This document shows positions 36,311 to 49,459 of a stretch of 64,000 bases of DNA, piece by piece. How positions within the stretch are numbered: the stretch's first letter is position 1; each line of letters opens with the position of its first letter. The stretch is from Apostichopus japonicus (lineage: Eukaryota > Echinodermata > Holothuroidea > Aspidochirotida > Stichopodidae). The translations under genes and the position numbers were made by a program. The notes below the pieces were generated by a model. That model searched no databases, was not told the DNA's origin, and saw only the letters and a program-made list of their open reading frames with translations. Location: assembly GCF_037975245.1 (NCBI RefSeq), contig NC_092576.1, positions 42,567,111-42,631,110 on the forward strand, read 5' to 3'.

Positions 36311-38403
36311 ATACACTGTAATCTTTAATAATATACTTTGTCCATTTGGTAAATATTTGGCTGAAAAAAAGAAATTTTTTGTGATCGAACGGCAACTGTG
36401 TTGTACAGTATGTATATAGTATGTTAAATGTGTACTCCAACTCCAAGTGTCAGAAAGTCAATAATAGCAACGTCGTTGCTCGACGTTTTTATTTTTTCAT
36501 CAATAAATGATAATTTATAAATTTGCAAATCTAGACTTGGGGACAGTAAAAGGCTTGTCTTTCGAATTCCTCTGTTACTTTGTCATCATGCATTTATATG
36601 AAAAAAAAAGAAAAAATTATAAATTATGAGCTATATTCTATGAGAGTCGAAGTGAGTGCTCTAAGTGAGCACTTCCAAACTTGAGATATTTTGCGAGTTA
36701 ATGTTCAAAAACATTGTCATAATGTTGTGTAACTTGTGTGCAGTGCAACATAAACTAGGACCGGTCACTATATGGTAGAATTATTTAAAATTTACGTTAA
36801 ATTTAAAATTTGAAAGAATTAGAAGAAAGATGTGTGTAGTGATTCTTGAGGAATTTGATAAAAAAAACACTGTTTGAGATTTTGGGATTTTCTTTTTACT
36901 CTTACTGAAGGGCAGGTCAAAGGTTACATTGGTGAACCTGCATATTCAAGTTTTATTAATTAATATTCATAACATATGAATATTCAGTAGTGAGTTTCTT
37001 TTTGTAGGACTCTGCTCTTTTGATTGGCTGCTGTTGCTTGGGCCTTGAAGAGTGAAATGTCAACCTCTAAATCTTTCACGTAAAACATTGATGAAATTAT
37101 AAGATACCATCTCTGGAAACAAAGCTTTTGATGTTATTGAATATTCAGAACAGATAATATTGAGTTTATGAATATTTTATGATATTAAAATGCTTTCACC
37201 AACCAGATGGGACGACTTTTACAATATTAATACCGCTCTATACTGTCACGTTATGTTTCACAGCATTCCTACTGGCAGTATGAACAGTTCCTATAACTGT
37301 TGATTCGATAGAAACTGAATATTCATGAATACTGAACCATGACTCAGGCATGAGCTTTTCCCGTGAATTCGCGGAATATCTGTGATTACTTTTCTACCTT
37401 GGGGACAAAAACTATTTTCCTAACACACTGTAGCATACGCAAACTGGAGCCTACACCACAACTTTTGCAAAGTTCCTTAATTTTTTTTACCCCAGGCTCA
37501 TCCTTGATGACTTGAAAGTATATACTGTATACCTTACGTACATTTCTAAACATAATTGTGTTATGATGTGTGTGTGTTTGTGTTGGAATTCAAAATTCCT
37601 CCCACGATTTAGTCAATTTTTTATAAATTACTTGAGACATTTTAATACAACTTGCTCTCATTCATTTGATTCAATGAATGCATGTTAAACAGACCCTTTT
37701 CTTTTGTTACTTATCTGCTATATGGTGACTGCTAGAATGATATCAAATATCAAGTGGCTATTAAATGTCTTTTCAAACTCAATTTTCAGTGCAAATGTTT
37801 CTTTCCTCTGTTGTTACGCAATTGTTTTTTCTAGTGTTCGTAGTGGGTTCGAAAACGGTATGTAGTATGTAAATTAGTTTATGCAGTCGTAGATATACAT
37901 AGCTTGGTTCTAGTGTAGAAACTACAAGTGCGGCAGTAGCAAATTTGAGTTTTGTTTTCAAATTATATTTCAGAGCAATGTTCAGTTTTTCAATTCTCTC
38001 CCTATCTCTTTTGTATATTTGGACAAGTTATTTGTGGTTACATTGTATATATATATTGCTTTCCAAAACCAGCTGTGACTAGGCTAACCTTCCGGCAACT
38101 ATCCTTGTAGAAAGATAAAAAAACGCCTTTGCTACGAAGAAAAACAACAAGGAAGAGAAAATATACATAGCTGTTCTTCTTTGTTTTGTTTTTCTTCTCT
38201 AATTAATTTCCTTTTCTAATTAATTTTCTTTATAATTTGCGTGTTAAGTTCTGCAGTCTGAATATAGTTAAATAGCCGATCAGACTAGTGTCTAACAAAT
38301 TAATTTTGGTTTGGTTGTTATGTTTTTTCTTTTTCGATTTACATGGCTATTATTTTTTAACATTTGGTTAACTGTAGTCAATATTAGGTTCTGATAGGCT
38401 TAA

Positions 38404-38433
38404 AATTCAATCTAATATCTATTAGATTGAATT
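38404..38433. repeat. Perfect 30-bp palindrome
   Basis: AATTCAATCTAATA, two spacer bases, then its exact reverse complement TATTAGATTGAATT. It could form a hairpin with 14-bp arms. It is AT-rich and no repeat copy is seen elsewhere in the window. Confidence 0.85.
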
Positions 38434-38584
38434 CTGGTTATAGTTTACATTTACATGCAACTTTGTCCGGAAATCAAATCCAAACTTTTAACCTGGATAC
38501 TACTGGTCAGGCCGGTTAGTCATATAGCTTCGATTCAAATCTGATCGTCCAAAAACTTTCTCAACCAGCCACTTGGGACAGTTT

Positions 38585-39600
38585 TCTAAAGCTAATACCA
38601 CACTATACTGTCCTCTCATATCATGCTTCAAAGCACTCGTACTGACAGCATGAACTGTTCCAAACCTTTATCTGATTCTGTGCTAATACCAGTGTATACT
38701 GTCCTCTCATGTCATGCTTCAAAGCACTCGTACTGACAGTATGAACAGTTCCTAACCTTTATCTGATTCTAATGCTAGTACCACTCTATAATGTCCTATC
38801 ATATCATGCTTCAAAGCACTGGTACTGACAGTATGAACAGTTCCTAACCTTTATCTGATTCTAATGCTAGTACCACTCTGTACTGTCCTCTCATATCATG
38901 CTTCAAAGCACTGGTACTGACAGTATGAACAGTTCCTAACCTTTATCTGATTCTATGCTAATACCAGTGTATACTGTCCTCTCATGTCATGCTTCAAAGC
39001 ACTCGTACTGACAGTATGAACAGTTCCTAACCTTTATCTGATTCTAATGCTAGTACCACTCTATAATGTCCTATCATATCATGCTTCAAAGCACTGGTAC
39101 TGACAGTATGAACAGTTCCTAACCTTTATCTGATTCTAATGCTAGTACCACTCTGTACTGTCCTCTCATATCATGCTTCAAAGCACTGGTACTGACAATA
39201 TGAACAGTTCCTAACCTTTATCTGATTCTATGCTAATACCAGTGTATACTGTCCTCTCATGTCATGCTTCAAAGTACTCGTACTGACAGTATGAACAGTC
39301 CCTAACCTTTATCTGATTCTAATGCTAGTACCACTTTATAATGTCCTATCATATCATGCTTCAAAGCACTCGTACTGACAGTATGAACAGTTCCTAACCT
39401 TTATCTGATTCTAATGCTAGTACCACTCTGTACTGTCCTCTCATATCATGCTTCAAAGCACTCGTACTGACAGTATGAACAGCTCCTTACCTTGATCTGT
39501 TTCTAATGCTAGTATCACTCTATACTGTAATCTCATATCATGCTTCAAAGCACTCGTACTGACAGTATGAACAGTTCCTAACCTTTATCTTATAGAAACA
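38585..39600 (+). repeat. 92-bp satellite in a trimeric 275-bp higher-order repeat
   Basis: Eleven units containing TCATGCTTCAAAGCAC at about 38621, 38712, 38804, 38896, 38987, 39079, 39171, 39262, 39354, 39446 and 39537. Units come in three types told apart by the lead-in (GTGTATACTGTCC, CTATAATGTCC, CTGTACTGTCC), repeating in the same order three times. Within each unit, ATACTGTC and GACAGTAT form inverted arms around the CATGCTTCAAAGCAC centre. Confidence 0.92.
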
Positions 39601-41547
39601 TGATATTCATACTGCTCATACTGACAGTATAAGTGCTCTGAAGTGGGACATGACAGTACAGTATGGATAGAATTGTCCCCACTGGGTGTTCTCAAGCATA
39701 GGTGAACCTCTGGCAATCTATTTCTCCCAAAGCTCTTTCTCTATCTCCAAAGATTTGTTTGAAAGATTTGAGATATTTTAAAGGTTGGTTAACGGTTACA
39801 CTTACGATGCATAACATATATGTAATCTTCGAAACAAATTTGTACTGTATTGTATTAGTGTTTAATGTCTTTTGCCCAAAGGCAGCTGTAGGCCATATTT
39901 CTATGAAATGTGTTATTCATAAAATAGCTAGTAGCATACCAATAATCACGGTTTGGACACCTACGTTATGAATGGATATAGGTATAGGAAGCTGTACTGT
40001 AACGTGATGGAACCAACTCAAAATATCAACTTAACTTTGTTTTTCCTTAGAAGGTCTATAAATGTTTGCCAGACTCAGAATGATAAGCTTTGAAAACCCA
40101 TTGTCAGGTCTATGATCTTGGGTGTATAGGTAAATAACATTAACATTCAGTGAGACACTATTAAGGCGGTAGAACCCTACACCGAGTCACTTTGTCGTTC
40201 CCATTTGAATTAATACTGGTTCACGACAAGAGTTTAACACCAACACCACACACGTATTACGGGTTAAACATTGACTGCACTTATCAATTATCAATGCTGT
40301 GATACGTGCCAACAATGGGTTAACCCTTAGTCTAATAATAAATACTTTGGATTCATTTTAAAAAAAAATGTAAAAAATAATTCTGAGAGAGCATGCAAGG
40401 TGGAGACTGCTCCCCTGGTTCTGAATGGTTGCCTACACAGCTAGCCTCTGAAACTGCAAATGTACAGAGATAGTATGAAACTGTTTAAATTTCAACGTCC
40501 AGTCATGTAGGTATCGTACACATAGTAGTGCACGCACACTACAATAACTACTGCTTTGTACCATGAATCGGGACAGAGTAATATTCAGTCTGCAACCACT
40601 GTAGGCTGTCTACAAGTCACACAACCTGTACAATGGTATGATGAGTTAAGTTGTATACATATCCTGTGCTTACTTGAATAGTAACTGGCTATGCTGCAGT
40701 TACATGTATATATATATAGTGTTATAACACTAAAAACTCCATTGATCTAGACTTATAATAGTCAATGTTTGCCCAAGACAAACTCTCTGTTTGACAACGT
40801 ACAGTGACGTGGGTGAGAGATTCTGTCCATTCAGATGTGTATGGCTTAGCTTTATTTACATTAGCCTGCCCACCGTCAGTGATTCAGGGTTAACCTTCTC
40901 AAAACTATTTAACACTTTGATCAATACGTGACAGTTCTTACGAGTTTTCGAGTGCATCTTGCAGTTGAGTACCATATCGGTTAGGTTTTCAGAAGTACCA
41001 TTGCCAGTATCGATGTTTCGGCCGTCAGTGCATTTGTGCTCAACAACCACAGGTTATGATGTCATTCGGTTCATATATATGAGTTTTCACCACCTTAGGA
41101 TTATTTCTTAGTACAACTTTTACTTTTTTTACAATTACAACTTTTCCGATTACACATACAGTTTTACAACTCATTCTTTGTTGATTTTGTTGCTGAAACA
41201 ATTTCTTATTTTAAATATATCATTAGTAGAATGTTATCCAACATAAAAAAATCCGGCTGTAACAAAATATACTGATATTCATTGGCGTGCTGACATCATC
41301 ATCAACTTTGCCTTAAAGGAACTTTCCTGACATGTTGACTATGTTAAAGCAGCTTTTTGAGTTAATATTGTGATTTGTTTAATGCATTTTTTAGTAGACC
41401 AATCTTCCATAACAATGTATTCCATTAACTTGACTCGTTAAAATGAAAAGGATTTCAAATAGTGAAAGTCGAACCTAAGGTATGAAAAAACAATAATTAA
41501 CTTTTGTTGTTGTCAATAATGCTGCTAGAGAAGAGTGTTCGGGCGAC
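39601..41547. other. Mostly non-coding stretch
   Basis: A short inverted relic of the satellite lies at 39620-39665. 40438-40515 is the partner of the dispersed repeat at 14518-14600. Nothing else is recognised. Confidence 0.4.
40438..40515 (+). repeat. Dispersed repeat, partner of 14518-14600
   Basis: About 90% identical in inverted orientation over about 80 bp (CTAGCCTCTGAAACTGCAAA ... AACGTCCAGTC). Confidence 0.75.
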
Positions 41548-41655
41548 AAGAATGTTAAGACAAGAATGTTGAGACAGGAATGTTGAGACAAGAATGTTGA
41601 GACATGAATGTTGAGACAGGAATGTTGACACAAGAATGTTGACACAAGAATGTTG
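41548..41655 (+). repeat. 15-bp minisatellite
   Basis: Seven copies of AAGAATGTTGAGACA with single-base variants. The minus-strand peptide repeat (SQHSCLNIPV) is an artefact of the 15-bp period. Confidence 0.92.
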
Positions 41656-41877
41656 ACTGATCATTCTCTTGAAGTGATATCACACTGCCAGTATGTGTCA
41701 TTGGTAATAATACTGACACGCCATCATTTATGGTCACCCCAACAAATGGCATTTCATGTTACGAAGGAGATGTATGTATATCTAATCAATCATCTCTAGC
41801 TTATATGACAGAACGTGTTACGTTGTGAACACTCTAAATATATCTTGTCAGGGGCTGCCAGGCAGGTTTGTCAACGT

Positions 41878-41920
41878 GTGATGTCACTGGGAGGTGACGT
41901 CACTGGGAGGTGACATCTTG
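41878..41920. promoter_or_regulatory. Short repeat with CRE octamer
   Basis: GTCACTGGGAGGTGAC is repeated in tandem, creating a perfect TGACGTCA at 41895-41902. Another TGACGTCA lies at 42013-42020. The octamer is the consensus for CREB/ATF factors. No promoter or transcript is apparent nearby, so function is speculative. Confidence 0.3.
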
Positions 41921-42654
41921 ACTTCTGTTGGTTTCTTATCACGTTTGTAACAATGAGCATTGATTGTCAACAGCATTTACATTGACAGCACTTTGATTTC
42001 ATGTAGTTCAAATGACGTCATATGTAGACTTGCTCAAGTCTTCGGTCTGGTATGTGGTAGAATATTGGCTGTGATATCGCTCCAAATGGAATACGATATC
42101 TCTTTATTGTGGAAGTTATTTATCGCAGGATACCTCCTATCGATTCGAGCAATTACAATGTAAGGGCTTAAGGGACCTCTTTATTGTGTATCTATTGTGT
42201 GTTCTAACACAATAACTTTACTATTTTACACCGCGTTAGTATATTAAGACTGCTTGTGGTTAAAATTAAAATTGAATTGCTGAATAAAATTGAATTGCTG
42301 AATCAATTTGGGTAATAGAAGTGAGACAATGTTTTTTGGGGTACAATCTTTGTTTAAGTAACTATTTTTGGTGGGTTAGACGATTTTGAAAGAAATCGAC
42401 ATGGTTGAAGGGAATATTCGGAGCTGAATGACTGGTTAGTTTGCGCTAGTTATGCATAATAAACGGTAGTCATGGTACTAACAGATGCTTTCAATACATT
42501 GAACTTTAACATTAATACTTTATGTTAGCATTTTAAAGATGCTGTGAATAACAGAAACGAAATAAAGAAAGGAAAGATAAACACTGTCAAAGTTTGATTT
42601 GATTTTGGTATCATTCCCTGCTTGCTTTGGAATCTATCGTTCTTAATTGCTACA

Positions 42655-43230
42655 TATATCTATCCCTCGCCCCAGGTCTCTCTTCTACCCCACTTGCCCC
42701 CTCTTCCTCCTCCCCAATTGCCCCTCCCCATCTTCCTCTCTTTTCCCCTACATTGCTCCCTCTTTCCTCACTTCTCTCTCTTTCCCCACTTCTCCTCCCT
42801 ACCCACTTTTCCCTCAGTCTTCCTCTCATTTTCTCTCCAGCTTATTCTTCTTCCCCACTCTCATCCTCATTGTCCCTCTCCCTCCGCCACAAAATCACCC
42901 TAAATGTCGCCCTCTTCGCCTCTCATTCCTTTCCAACTGCACCCTTTTCCCTTATGCTCTTCCTTTGCCCCTTGCCCTCCCTCCTCTTCCTTATCGGTGT
43001 TCCTCCCTTGCCACCACCACCTTAAATGTCGCCCTCTTCACCTCTCCTTCCTTCCCACTGCTCCCTCTTCCCTTTTGCTCTTCCTTTGCCCCTTGCCCTC
43101 CCTCCTCTTCCTTATCGGTGTTCCTTCCCTGCCCCCACCCTAAATGTCGCCCTCATCACCTCTCCTTCCTTCCCCACTGCACCCTCTTCTCTATGCGCTT
43201 CCTTCTCCCACCCCTCCCTCAACTTCCTTA
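42655..43230 (+). repeat. Pyrimidine-rich tandem repeat, about 120 bp
   Basis: Some 570 bp of almost pure C/T strand. From 42904 it is organised in three units of 118-122 bp starting ATGTCGCCCTC(T/A)TC and ending CTTCCTTATCGGTG. Several proline/serine/leucine frames of up to 196 codons cross it as composition artefacts. Such homopurine-homopyrimidine DNA can form triplex structures. Confidence 0.88.
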
Positions 43231-43480
43231 TCGGTGAAAATAAGCAGCATTCCTGTCCCAGTTAATGTTTGCACGGAATGTATCGTTCTTCATTTCTACG
43301 TATATCTCTCCTTGTCCCACATCTACCGTCTCGCCCACTTGTCCCTCGCCCACCTGTCCCTTTCCCTGTTCCCCCACCTCTCCCGCTTCATCACTTGCCC
43401 CTACCCGTTGCTTCACAATGCATCCTCAATGGTAGCAAGTGATGTACTTATATATATACTTATATGTATGTATATGTATG

Positions 43481-43483
<3 letters not shown>

Positions 43484-43548
<65 letters not shown>
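43484..43548. repeat. (TA)n microsatellite
   Basis: A TA tract of 65 bp with one C interruption, preceded by TATG-rich sequence. Confidence 0.95.
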
Positions 43549-43550
<2 letters not shown>

Positions 43551-46079
43551 ACAGTGGGAGTATGATTTAAAACAAAAACGCAAACCCGGTGACGATTTGA
43601 TAAAAGAAATGTTTGATACTCTATATTTGAACATTGAAAGATAAACCAATGTACTTGATTAGCTTTTAGATCCTGACAGGAAGAAAAACAAAAACGGGAG
43701 GTAGGGGATGGGGGAAGGGAATATTTATCTCTGATTGGCTTTGAACGAAACTAAAAACTGTCAATAATTTTTGGCGAAATTGAAAAAAAAAAAAATCATG
43801 ATATGAGACATTTTCCAGGGCAGGCCTGACCTTAGGGAGGGGGCTGTTAGGGACAACAACACTTGGCCAATGGACCATTAGGGGCCCGGGAAAACATGTG
43901 GTCAAGACTAAATATCTCATTTTCGTTAATGGTACCCGGTGGCAAATTTCTCCCGTCATCCCGCCTGCATGTGGTTATCGAAACCCTGTACCGAACAGTG
44001 TACACCCTTAGTTATTTAACCACAAAAGAAGTGCCTACACTTTCAGATCACGGAAGAAGTTATAGACCCCAACTGTATAGCACGATATCATGGAAAAATT
44101 TCTTGAGATTACGTAATCAACCTGCCTTGGTCGTAAAATGACCTCGTTTTACCAATTAGTCTGCAACGCCTGCAATATATTATTTTCTTGTATATGGGTC
44201 TTTTAGTGAATGTTGTATGATTAACTACACTGTAAACATGAACATAATTCCACACAGTGTTTTCACAGAAAGGCTAATGGAGTTAAGAAGCGATGCAGGC
44301 GAACTGTGGCGCCTGAAGGCGAGTTACGACCGTGGCAGGTCGATTACGTAATTACAAACTTTCCTAAATATAGCGTGCTATAATTGGAGCCAATAAAGCA
44401 GATCTTGAAGATGTGGTGTGTCAAGGAGGTAAAAAGATTGTCAGTTGTGCTTGTTTTGCAACTAAAACGAACCACTATAAATTACTTATGAAAAATTACG
44501 TTGAGACAAGTTACGAAAAATGAAATTACAAACGAGAAAGATGATATTTTTGTACTTTGTACAACCTTTGCCGGTTATTATTGTGTCTCACATAATCGCG
44601 GTTCTTTTATCACAAAATTGTAATCTTGATGGTTAAAACGTTCCCTATATCACAGCATGGTCCTTAGTGGGGTCAGCAGATTGTAGATACGGTTGGAAAA
44701 GCAATATTCCAGAACCTATAAGGTTAGTGAACCTAGCAGGACGGATGGAAACAACTTGGAAATTGATCATATTGCTGGGAGGGTGAGGGTGGGGTCAGGT
44801 TGCGGGGGGGGGGTTGGGGAGGTGTTTGTTTTTGTTAACTGCGAGTTTTATTGTATCTCTACGCCATTCCTTCCCCCTAGAGGGAGAGAGCTGCTTATCA
44901 ACTTCTTTGGTTGCGTTTCTTTTATCATTTATTGTAGTGCGCATGCGCGCTTCAATATTAGGATTACTAGCCCGCTCCATCATCTACATAGCTGGCTGTC
45001 GAATGCCAGTTGAACATACACTCTTTATAGCAATCTCAAATTCACAGGTTGGCTACGCAGGATAAAATCCAGACCCATATTTGCAAAGAATTGTGGCGGC
45101 GAACAGTTAATTCTGCACACGTAAATAAAATAGATCTCCTTGGGTAGCATACTTCTTCAAAACAATACGTAAAATTCTCTACTTTGGTTCGTTATTCTCG
45201 AATTAAACAAGACAGGTAACATATAAACGCATTTGAGTTAAAACATGCTGCAAAAAATGTGCAAGTAACAAATGTTCATTCATACTTAGTAAAGATTCCT
45301 AAATCCTATTGGTCCATTAAGGTCAGCTGACCGTGGTTAATCCTGTGAGTAACGCACGGTAAAATTACGGGGCATCACTTTAATAAATCTTTGGTTATAT
45401 GTAACCAAAAATCTTTTGTTTTATGATTTTCCCCCACACAAATGGTAGTGTATGAATGAACGGGGTTAATCAACGGTCTAGCGTGCGTTAATCACATGAT
45501 TAATGCACGATCGGGGGATAATGCAAGCGATGCACGAGGGCGGAGCCCGAGTGCATCCAGCGATAGCATTAACACCCCTTATTAATCATTTGTCCGCAAC
45601 GACTCGGCGTTATCTGTACTACTTCAGCTCTTGCAACATAGACGCTTGTAACGTTACTATTGTTGCATTGCATTGTATACTATGGCCGTGTATGGCATAT
45701 GCATGCATTGTCAAACCTGTTAAAGGTAAATTGGAACTTCTATTTAAGAGAATTTGGACGATGGGAAACAGACAATTGAGCAATTTAGAGTAACAGAATA
45801 GGTTGAAGACAAACAGTTCAAAAATTTGGAAGCTTTAAGAGAGAAAGGAGCTAAATAGGAAAAATAAAGAGTGGTTGTCCCAGACCTAGCAAGCCCACCC
45901 TGCCGGGATGAACCCTTCTGCTAAGACAGAAATAAAAATAAGAAAATAGTTCCCGGTGACTGGACTGTTCCCCAGAGGAGGACAATTCCAATTGGGTTTT
46001 ACTCACAAGTCCTCTAGCCACCGGGGTTCCTTAACAAGGGGCCCCTCCCTCTGCCAGAGCTGAAGCCTCCTCCCAGTTT
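43549..46079. other. Non-coding stretch
   Basis: No gene recognised. 45465-45515 has an imperfect palindrome around GCGTTAATCACATGATTAATGC. Confidence 0.4.
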
Positions 46080-46959
46080 GAACAATCTAAGGTATCTAGG
46101 GAACTTTTAAGGTTATTTTTAGCGTAGAGTTTATGGACTAAGTATTTAATTAAGAGGTCGTGGATTAGCGGGTCAAGGAGAAGGGTGTTTTTTTATAAAG
46201 GATTTTTGTTTAAAATAATTAGCTGTTCAAAAAGTGGTGGCGAATTTCTGCTTCGAGGAGCTTACTAGTGGGGATATACCTAGCGATATTTAGGCAAATT
46301 CTAAGGGCTTTATTATTAATCATTTTAATTGGGAAATTTGGGATTTATTACAACTAAGGAGGCAGATACTGCATGCCATAGATAATGATTGGTTTGATTT
46401 TTGAATTATAAATTTGTCATAAAATAAGTGGCGATAGGTAATTTAAATTACTTAGACTTTTAAGTGGGTTTAAGAATCTCCAAGCTTTAGCTATAGTGAT
46501 GTTAACGTGTTTTCTAAAATTAAGTTTATTATCTATAGGGTAAACAGCTTCTTTGCTGGGTGTTATTTTAGTCGTTAAGAGTTTTATACTGTAGTCCTCG
46601 GTCGAGTCAAAAGAAAAAGGGTACTTAAAAATTACTAGCTTAGATTTATTAGGATTAATTTTGACTCTCAATTTACTACACCAGGAGCTTAGGGTGTTGG
46701 AGAACTTTTGAAGTGCGCTGATGCATAGGGAAATTCTTTTAGTTGTGTGCCAAATAGCGAGATCGTCGGCGAACTGACTACATTGTGTGGAGTTAAGCTT
46801 ATCGTAAGGGAGGTCGTTAACGTAGATGTTGTATAAAAGGGGGCTTAGCACTGAGCCTTGTGAAGTTCCAGCTTTGAGTTCAAAGGAGTCGGAGATTATA
46901 CCATTGAATTGGATTTTTAGTGTACGGTCGTGAAGATAGGAGGAGAGAAGTCTGATAGA
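46080..46959 (-). pseudogene. Non-LTR retrotransposon reverse transcriptase, 3' remnant
   Basis: The minus strand encodes the second half of a LINE reverse transcriptase (Jockey/CR1-like). From 46959: LLSSYLHDRTLKIQFNG, then the KAGTSQGSVLSPLLYNIYVN block (RT motif 4), FADDLAIW (motif 5, with FADD in place of YADD), KLRVKINPNKSKLVIF (motif 6) and KLNFRKHVNITIAKA (motif 7). The open frame stops at 46417. Beyond it, interrupted by stops, the same frame family continues with KPIIIYG, INNKALRICLNIARYIPTSKLLE and a leucine-rich C-terminus to about 46080. The 5' half (endonuclease, early RT motifs) is absent; similarity ends near 46960. It is a dead, 5'-truncated copy. Confidence 0.9.
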
Positions 46960-46960
46960 C

Positions 46961-47318
46961 TATATGCCAACATGTATTCGTTAAATTAATCGTCCATTAG
47001 GCCTTAAGTGTAGCACAACGTATTTTCGTAAAATTTCAATAACTACGCGAGAATACAGTAACGTTAACATGCAGTTCAATTTGACCAATCAGTGTCCAGG
47101 AGTCTGTGTATTCTCTGTTACGTCCGAAACAGGCCTGATTCGTGATAGACAACTTGGTTGTGATGGCTTTAGTTATCATTTCTTCGTTTATATTGCAGGT
47201 ACATGCTAGCTAATACTGTTTATATACCTTACACAATATAGGCAAGCTTTGGTCTAGGGTAAAGGACCAAACGCCGAATTGGCTTCTTCGTGACCGAAAT
47301 AAATTCAAAAGGGTTGCA
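46961..47318. other. Non-coding stretch
   Basis: Nothing recognised between the LINE remnant and the next MITE. Confidence 0.4.
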
Positions 47319-47697
47319 CAGGGGCGTCGGGGCAGGTCCGGCGAACGCCGGACAAATATTCATGGCGCCAAGAAAAAAAAAGTAGGACTAAGAAAAAAAA
47401 TGGCAAACAATAATCTGGGAGGTATACTTTTCAATAATTTTCAATAATGATGACGGCAAGTAGGCTAAATGTGACTACTCTGGCATGGCAGGGGTCTTGT
47501 TTTCAGGTTCGGGAAGTGCCATTTCCTGCAATCTGGGAGACATTTTTTTCAAAATTTTCTCCTTTACGCTACGCGCCAACCATGGTGGCGCGTAGCGTAG
47601 TTTGACCTACCAAACTACCAAACCCCCCCGATAATTATGATAGATGTCCACACTCTGATCTGCCGTACCAATCAAAAAAAAGCTTCCGACGGCCCTG
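47319..47697 (+). mobile_element. hAT-like MITE (TIR CAGGGGCGTCGG)
   Basis: The left end CAGGGGCGTCGGGG and the right end, reverse-complemented, CAGGGCCGTCGGAA. The flanks share TTGCA on both sides (47314-47318 and 47698-47702), a 5-bp duplication. The inner part holds the shared core GGGAAGTGCCATTTCC ... TACGCTACGCGCCAACC ... GGTGGCGCGTAGCGTAG. No transposase. Confidence 0.7.
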
Positions 47698-48662
47698 TTG
47701 CAGTAACAACGCTCACCTCCACCGCGCACTACAGCTACACGTATTTGAATACAAATACAGTTGTTCTAATTTAAAAAAAAAATAATAATATTTTTTATAT
47801 TGAAGATCATTTTAAGTGGAAGAACAGTAACAGTGTTCTCATAGCAAAATACCGTTGATTAATTGTATTATTTAACATTTGTTTCCGAGTTTATTTTTTT
47901 TTCGGGGAATATTTATCAAACATTCTATAAGCATTGCGTTTCTTTTTACTCCTTTTCCATGCATTTGTATAGCTTAAATATTATATATAAATTATCATGT
48001 AGGCTAATTGTCTCTCTAAATTGTATTGTATATCAAATATTCGTTTACACATTGTTAAATATTCATGTACTGTACACAATTGCTGAAAATAAATTGTTGT
48101 CATTGTCATCGACTTTAGCCAGGGAGTATCAAATTCTCAAGCTCTACCTTATATAAATGAGACTCAACACCTTCTTTATGTGATAAGCACAGCCACGAAA
48201 AGTGTTATTCCTGAAACCAGATCATGAAAATAGAGGGCTCGCTTTCCTTTTACTTTTACGCAAATAACAATAATTAGGTAAGGGTAACGGGATACCTTTT
48301 TCTTTAAATCAAAAATATAATTAAATATCAAAGATTCTCACTATACTTGTTTCTGAAGTTGCTAAAATATAGCCCCATTTCGCATATATGCACCCTCCTT
48401 TTAACCAAAAATTTCTCAATGTGGAGGGACACACCAGCCCCCCCTCCCCCAAGTAATGTTAATTATCCTCCCGATATGAAAGTAATCTTCCTAAAATTGA
48501 CGAACATTTGTTGCTTACTTTGAGAAGAAAATATTCTGCAATGTATTGAAAGTACTTATAAATAATAGCTAAATTGAAACTGCATGACGATAATGCTAGA
48601 AATATGTATACTGTGTCCATACGTATGTTTGTGTAGCGAAATTATCGTACAAAGTATAAAGC

Positions 48663-48854
48663 ATACTTTTTAAGAAAATTCACCCAGGAAAGAACCTGGG
48701 CACGAAAACCAACCAACCGAACGACTGATCCGCTCTCAACCCCAGTCCCCTTGCATCGGGACTGTGACTGTGTGATCATCGTCGGGTGTGTATCACCATT
48801 CTCCTCGAAAGGGAACAAATACTACACATGATCTTAGCAAAAAGGCCGAGAAGT
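48663..48854 (-). ncRNA. U2-snRNA-headed repeat, copy B
   Basis: The minus strand begins at 48852 with CTTCTCGGCCTTTTTGCTAA and GATCATGTGTAGTATTTGTT, matching U2 snRNA positions of about 5-45. It is followed by the same non-U2 body as copy A at 18118-18313. The hairpins are kept, some with changed bases: CAGTCCC/GGGACTG is identical, CCCAGG/CCTGGG is longer than in copy A, and GGTGATACACACC retains its stem. The 5' end abuts a TA microsatellite (48853-48880). AAGTATA occurs just outside both ends (48653-48659 and 48851-48857), a possible target duplication. Confidence 0.75.
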
Positions 48855-49416
48855 ATATATATATATATATATATATATATCTATATCTATATATAGAATA
48901 TCACGCCATACAGGCTCTCCTTACACACCGCCAGTTCCCTGAGCTTCAGAAACGATTAGAGAGTAGGGAACCACTGGTGGTAACAAACTGCAGTGGTGAA
49001 GTCGGACATTGTTACTTTCTGTTGTCAGTGACTCGAATCATTAACATGTATCGAGTCACAGTTTGTTAACATGTGTCTTAACATGCTGTTCAATAAAATC
49101 AATTGACTTGTCTAAGACTTGACTTGATACAAACTTCAAATGACTTCAAATGAGAGAAGAAATTGTAACAACACTGTCTCATATGCCCATCAACTAGTTC
49201 TGTAACTTCCAAAAAAATAAAATAAAACATATTATAATAATATCATATATAATAATATATTACCCATGAATCAATATGCAGCAATACGAGCCCGAGATGT
49301 GCGCTGTAATGTGTTGGTCGAAGAGACTAATAACAGTTCTGCCAAACCTGGTCATATTTTTTCAACCAAGAGCTGGGCACGCATGGCTGCTTCGCCAAGC
49401 TGGGTAAAACATTGCC

Positions 49417-49459
49417 TAACCCTGACCCTAACCCTAACTCTAACCCTAACCCTAACCCA
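49417..49459 (+). repeat. Interstitial telomere-like repeat
   Basis: Seven units of CCCTAA with two variants (CCCTGA, CTCTAA) in about 43 bp. The sequence is the strand complement of TTAGGG. It is too short and too flanked by ordinary DNA to be a chromosome end. Confidence 0.9.

Noticed and set aside
42627-43237. Proline/serine/leucine-rich open frames up to 196 codons
   Set aside because: They are translations of a nearly pure C/T tandem repeat; several frames are open at once.
49417-49459. Chromosome end (telomere)
   Set aside because: Only about 43 bp with ordinary sequence on both sides.
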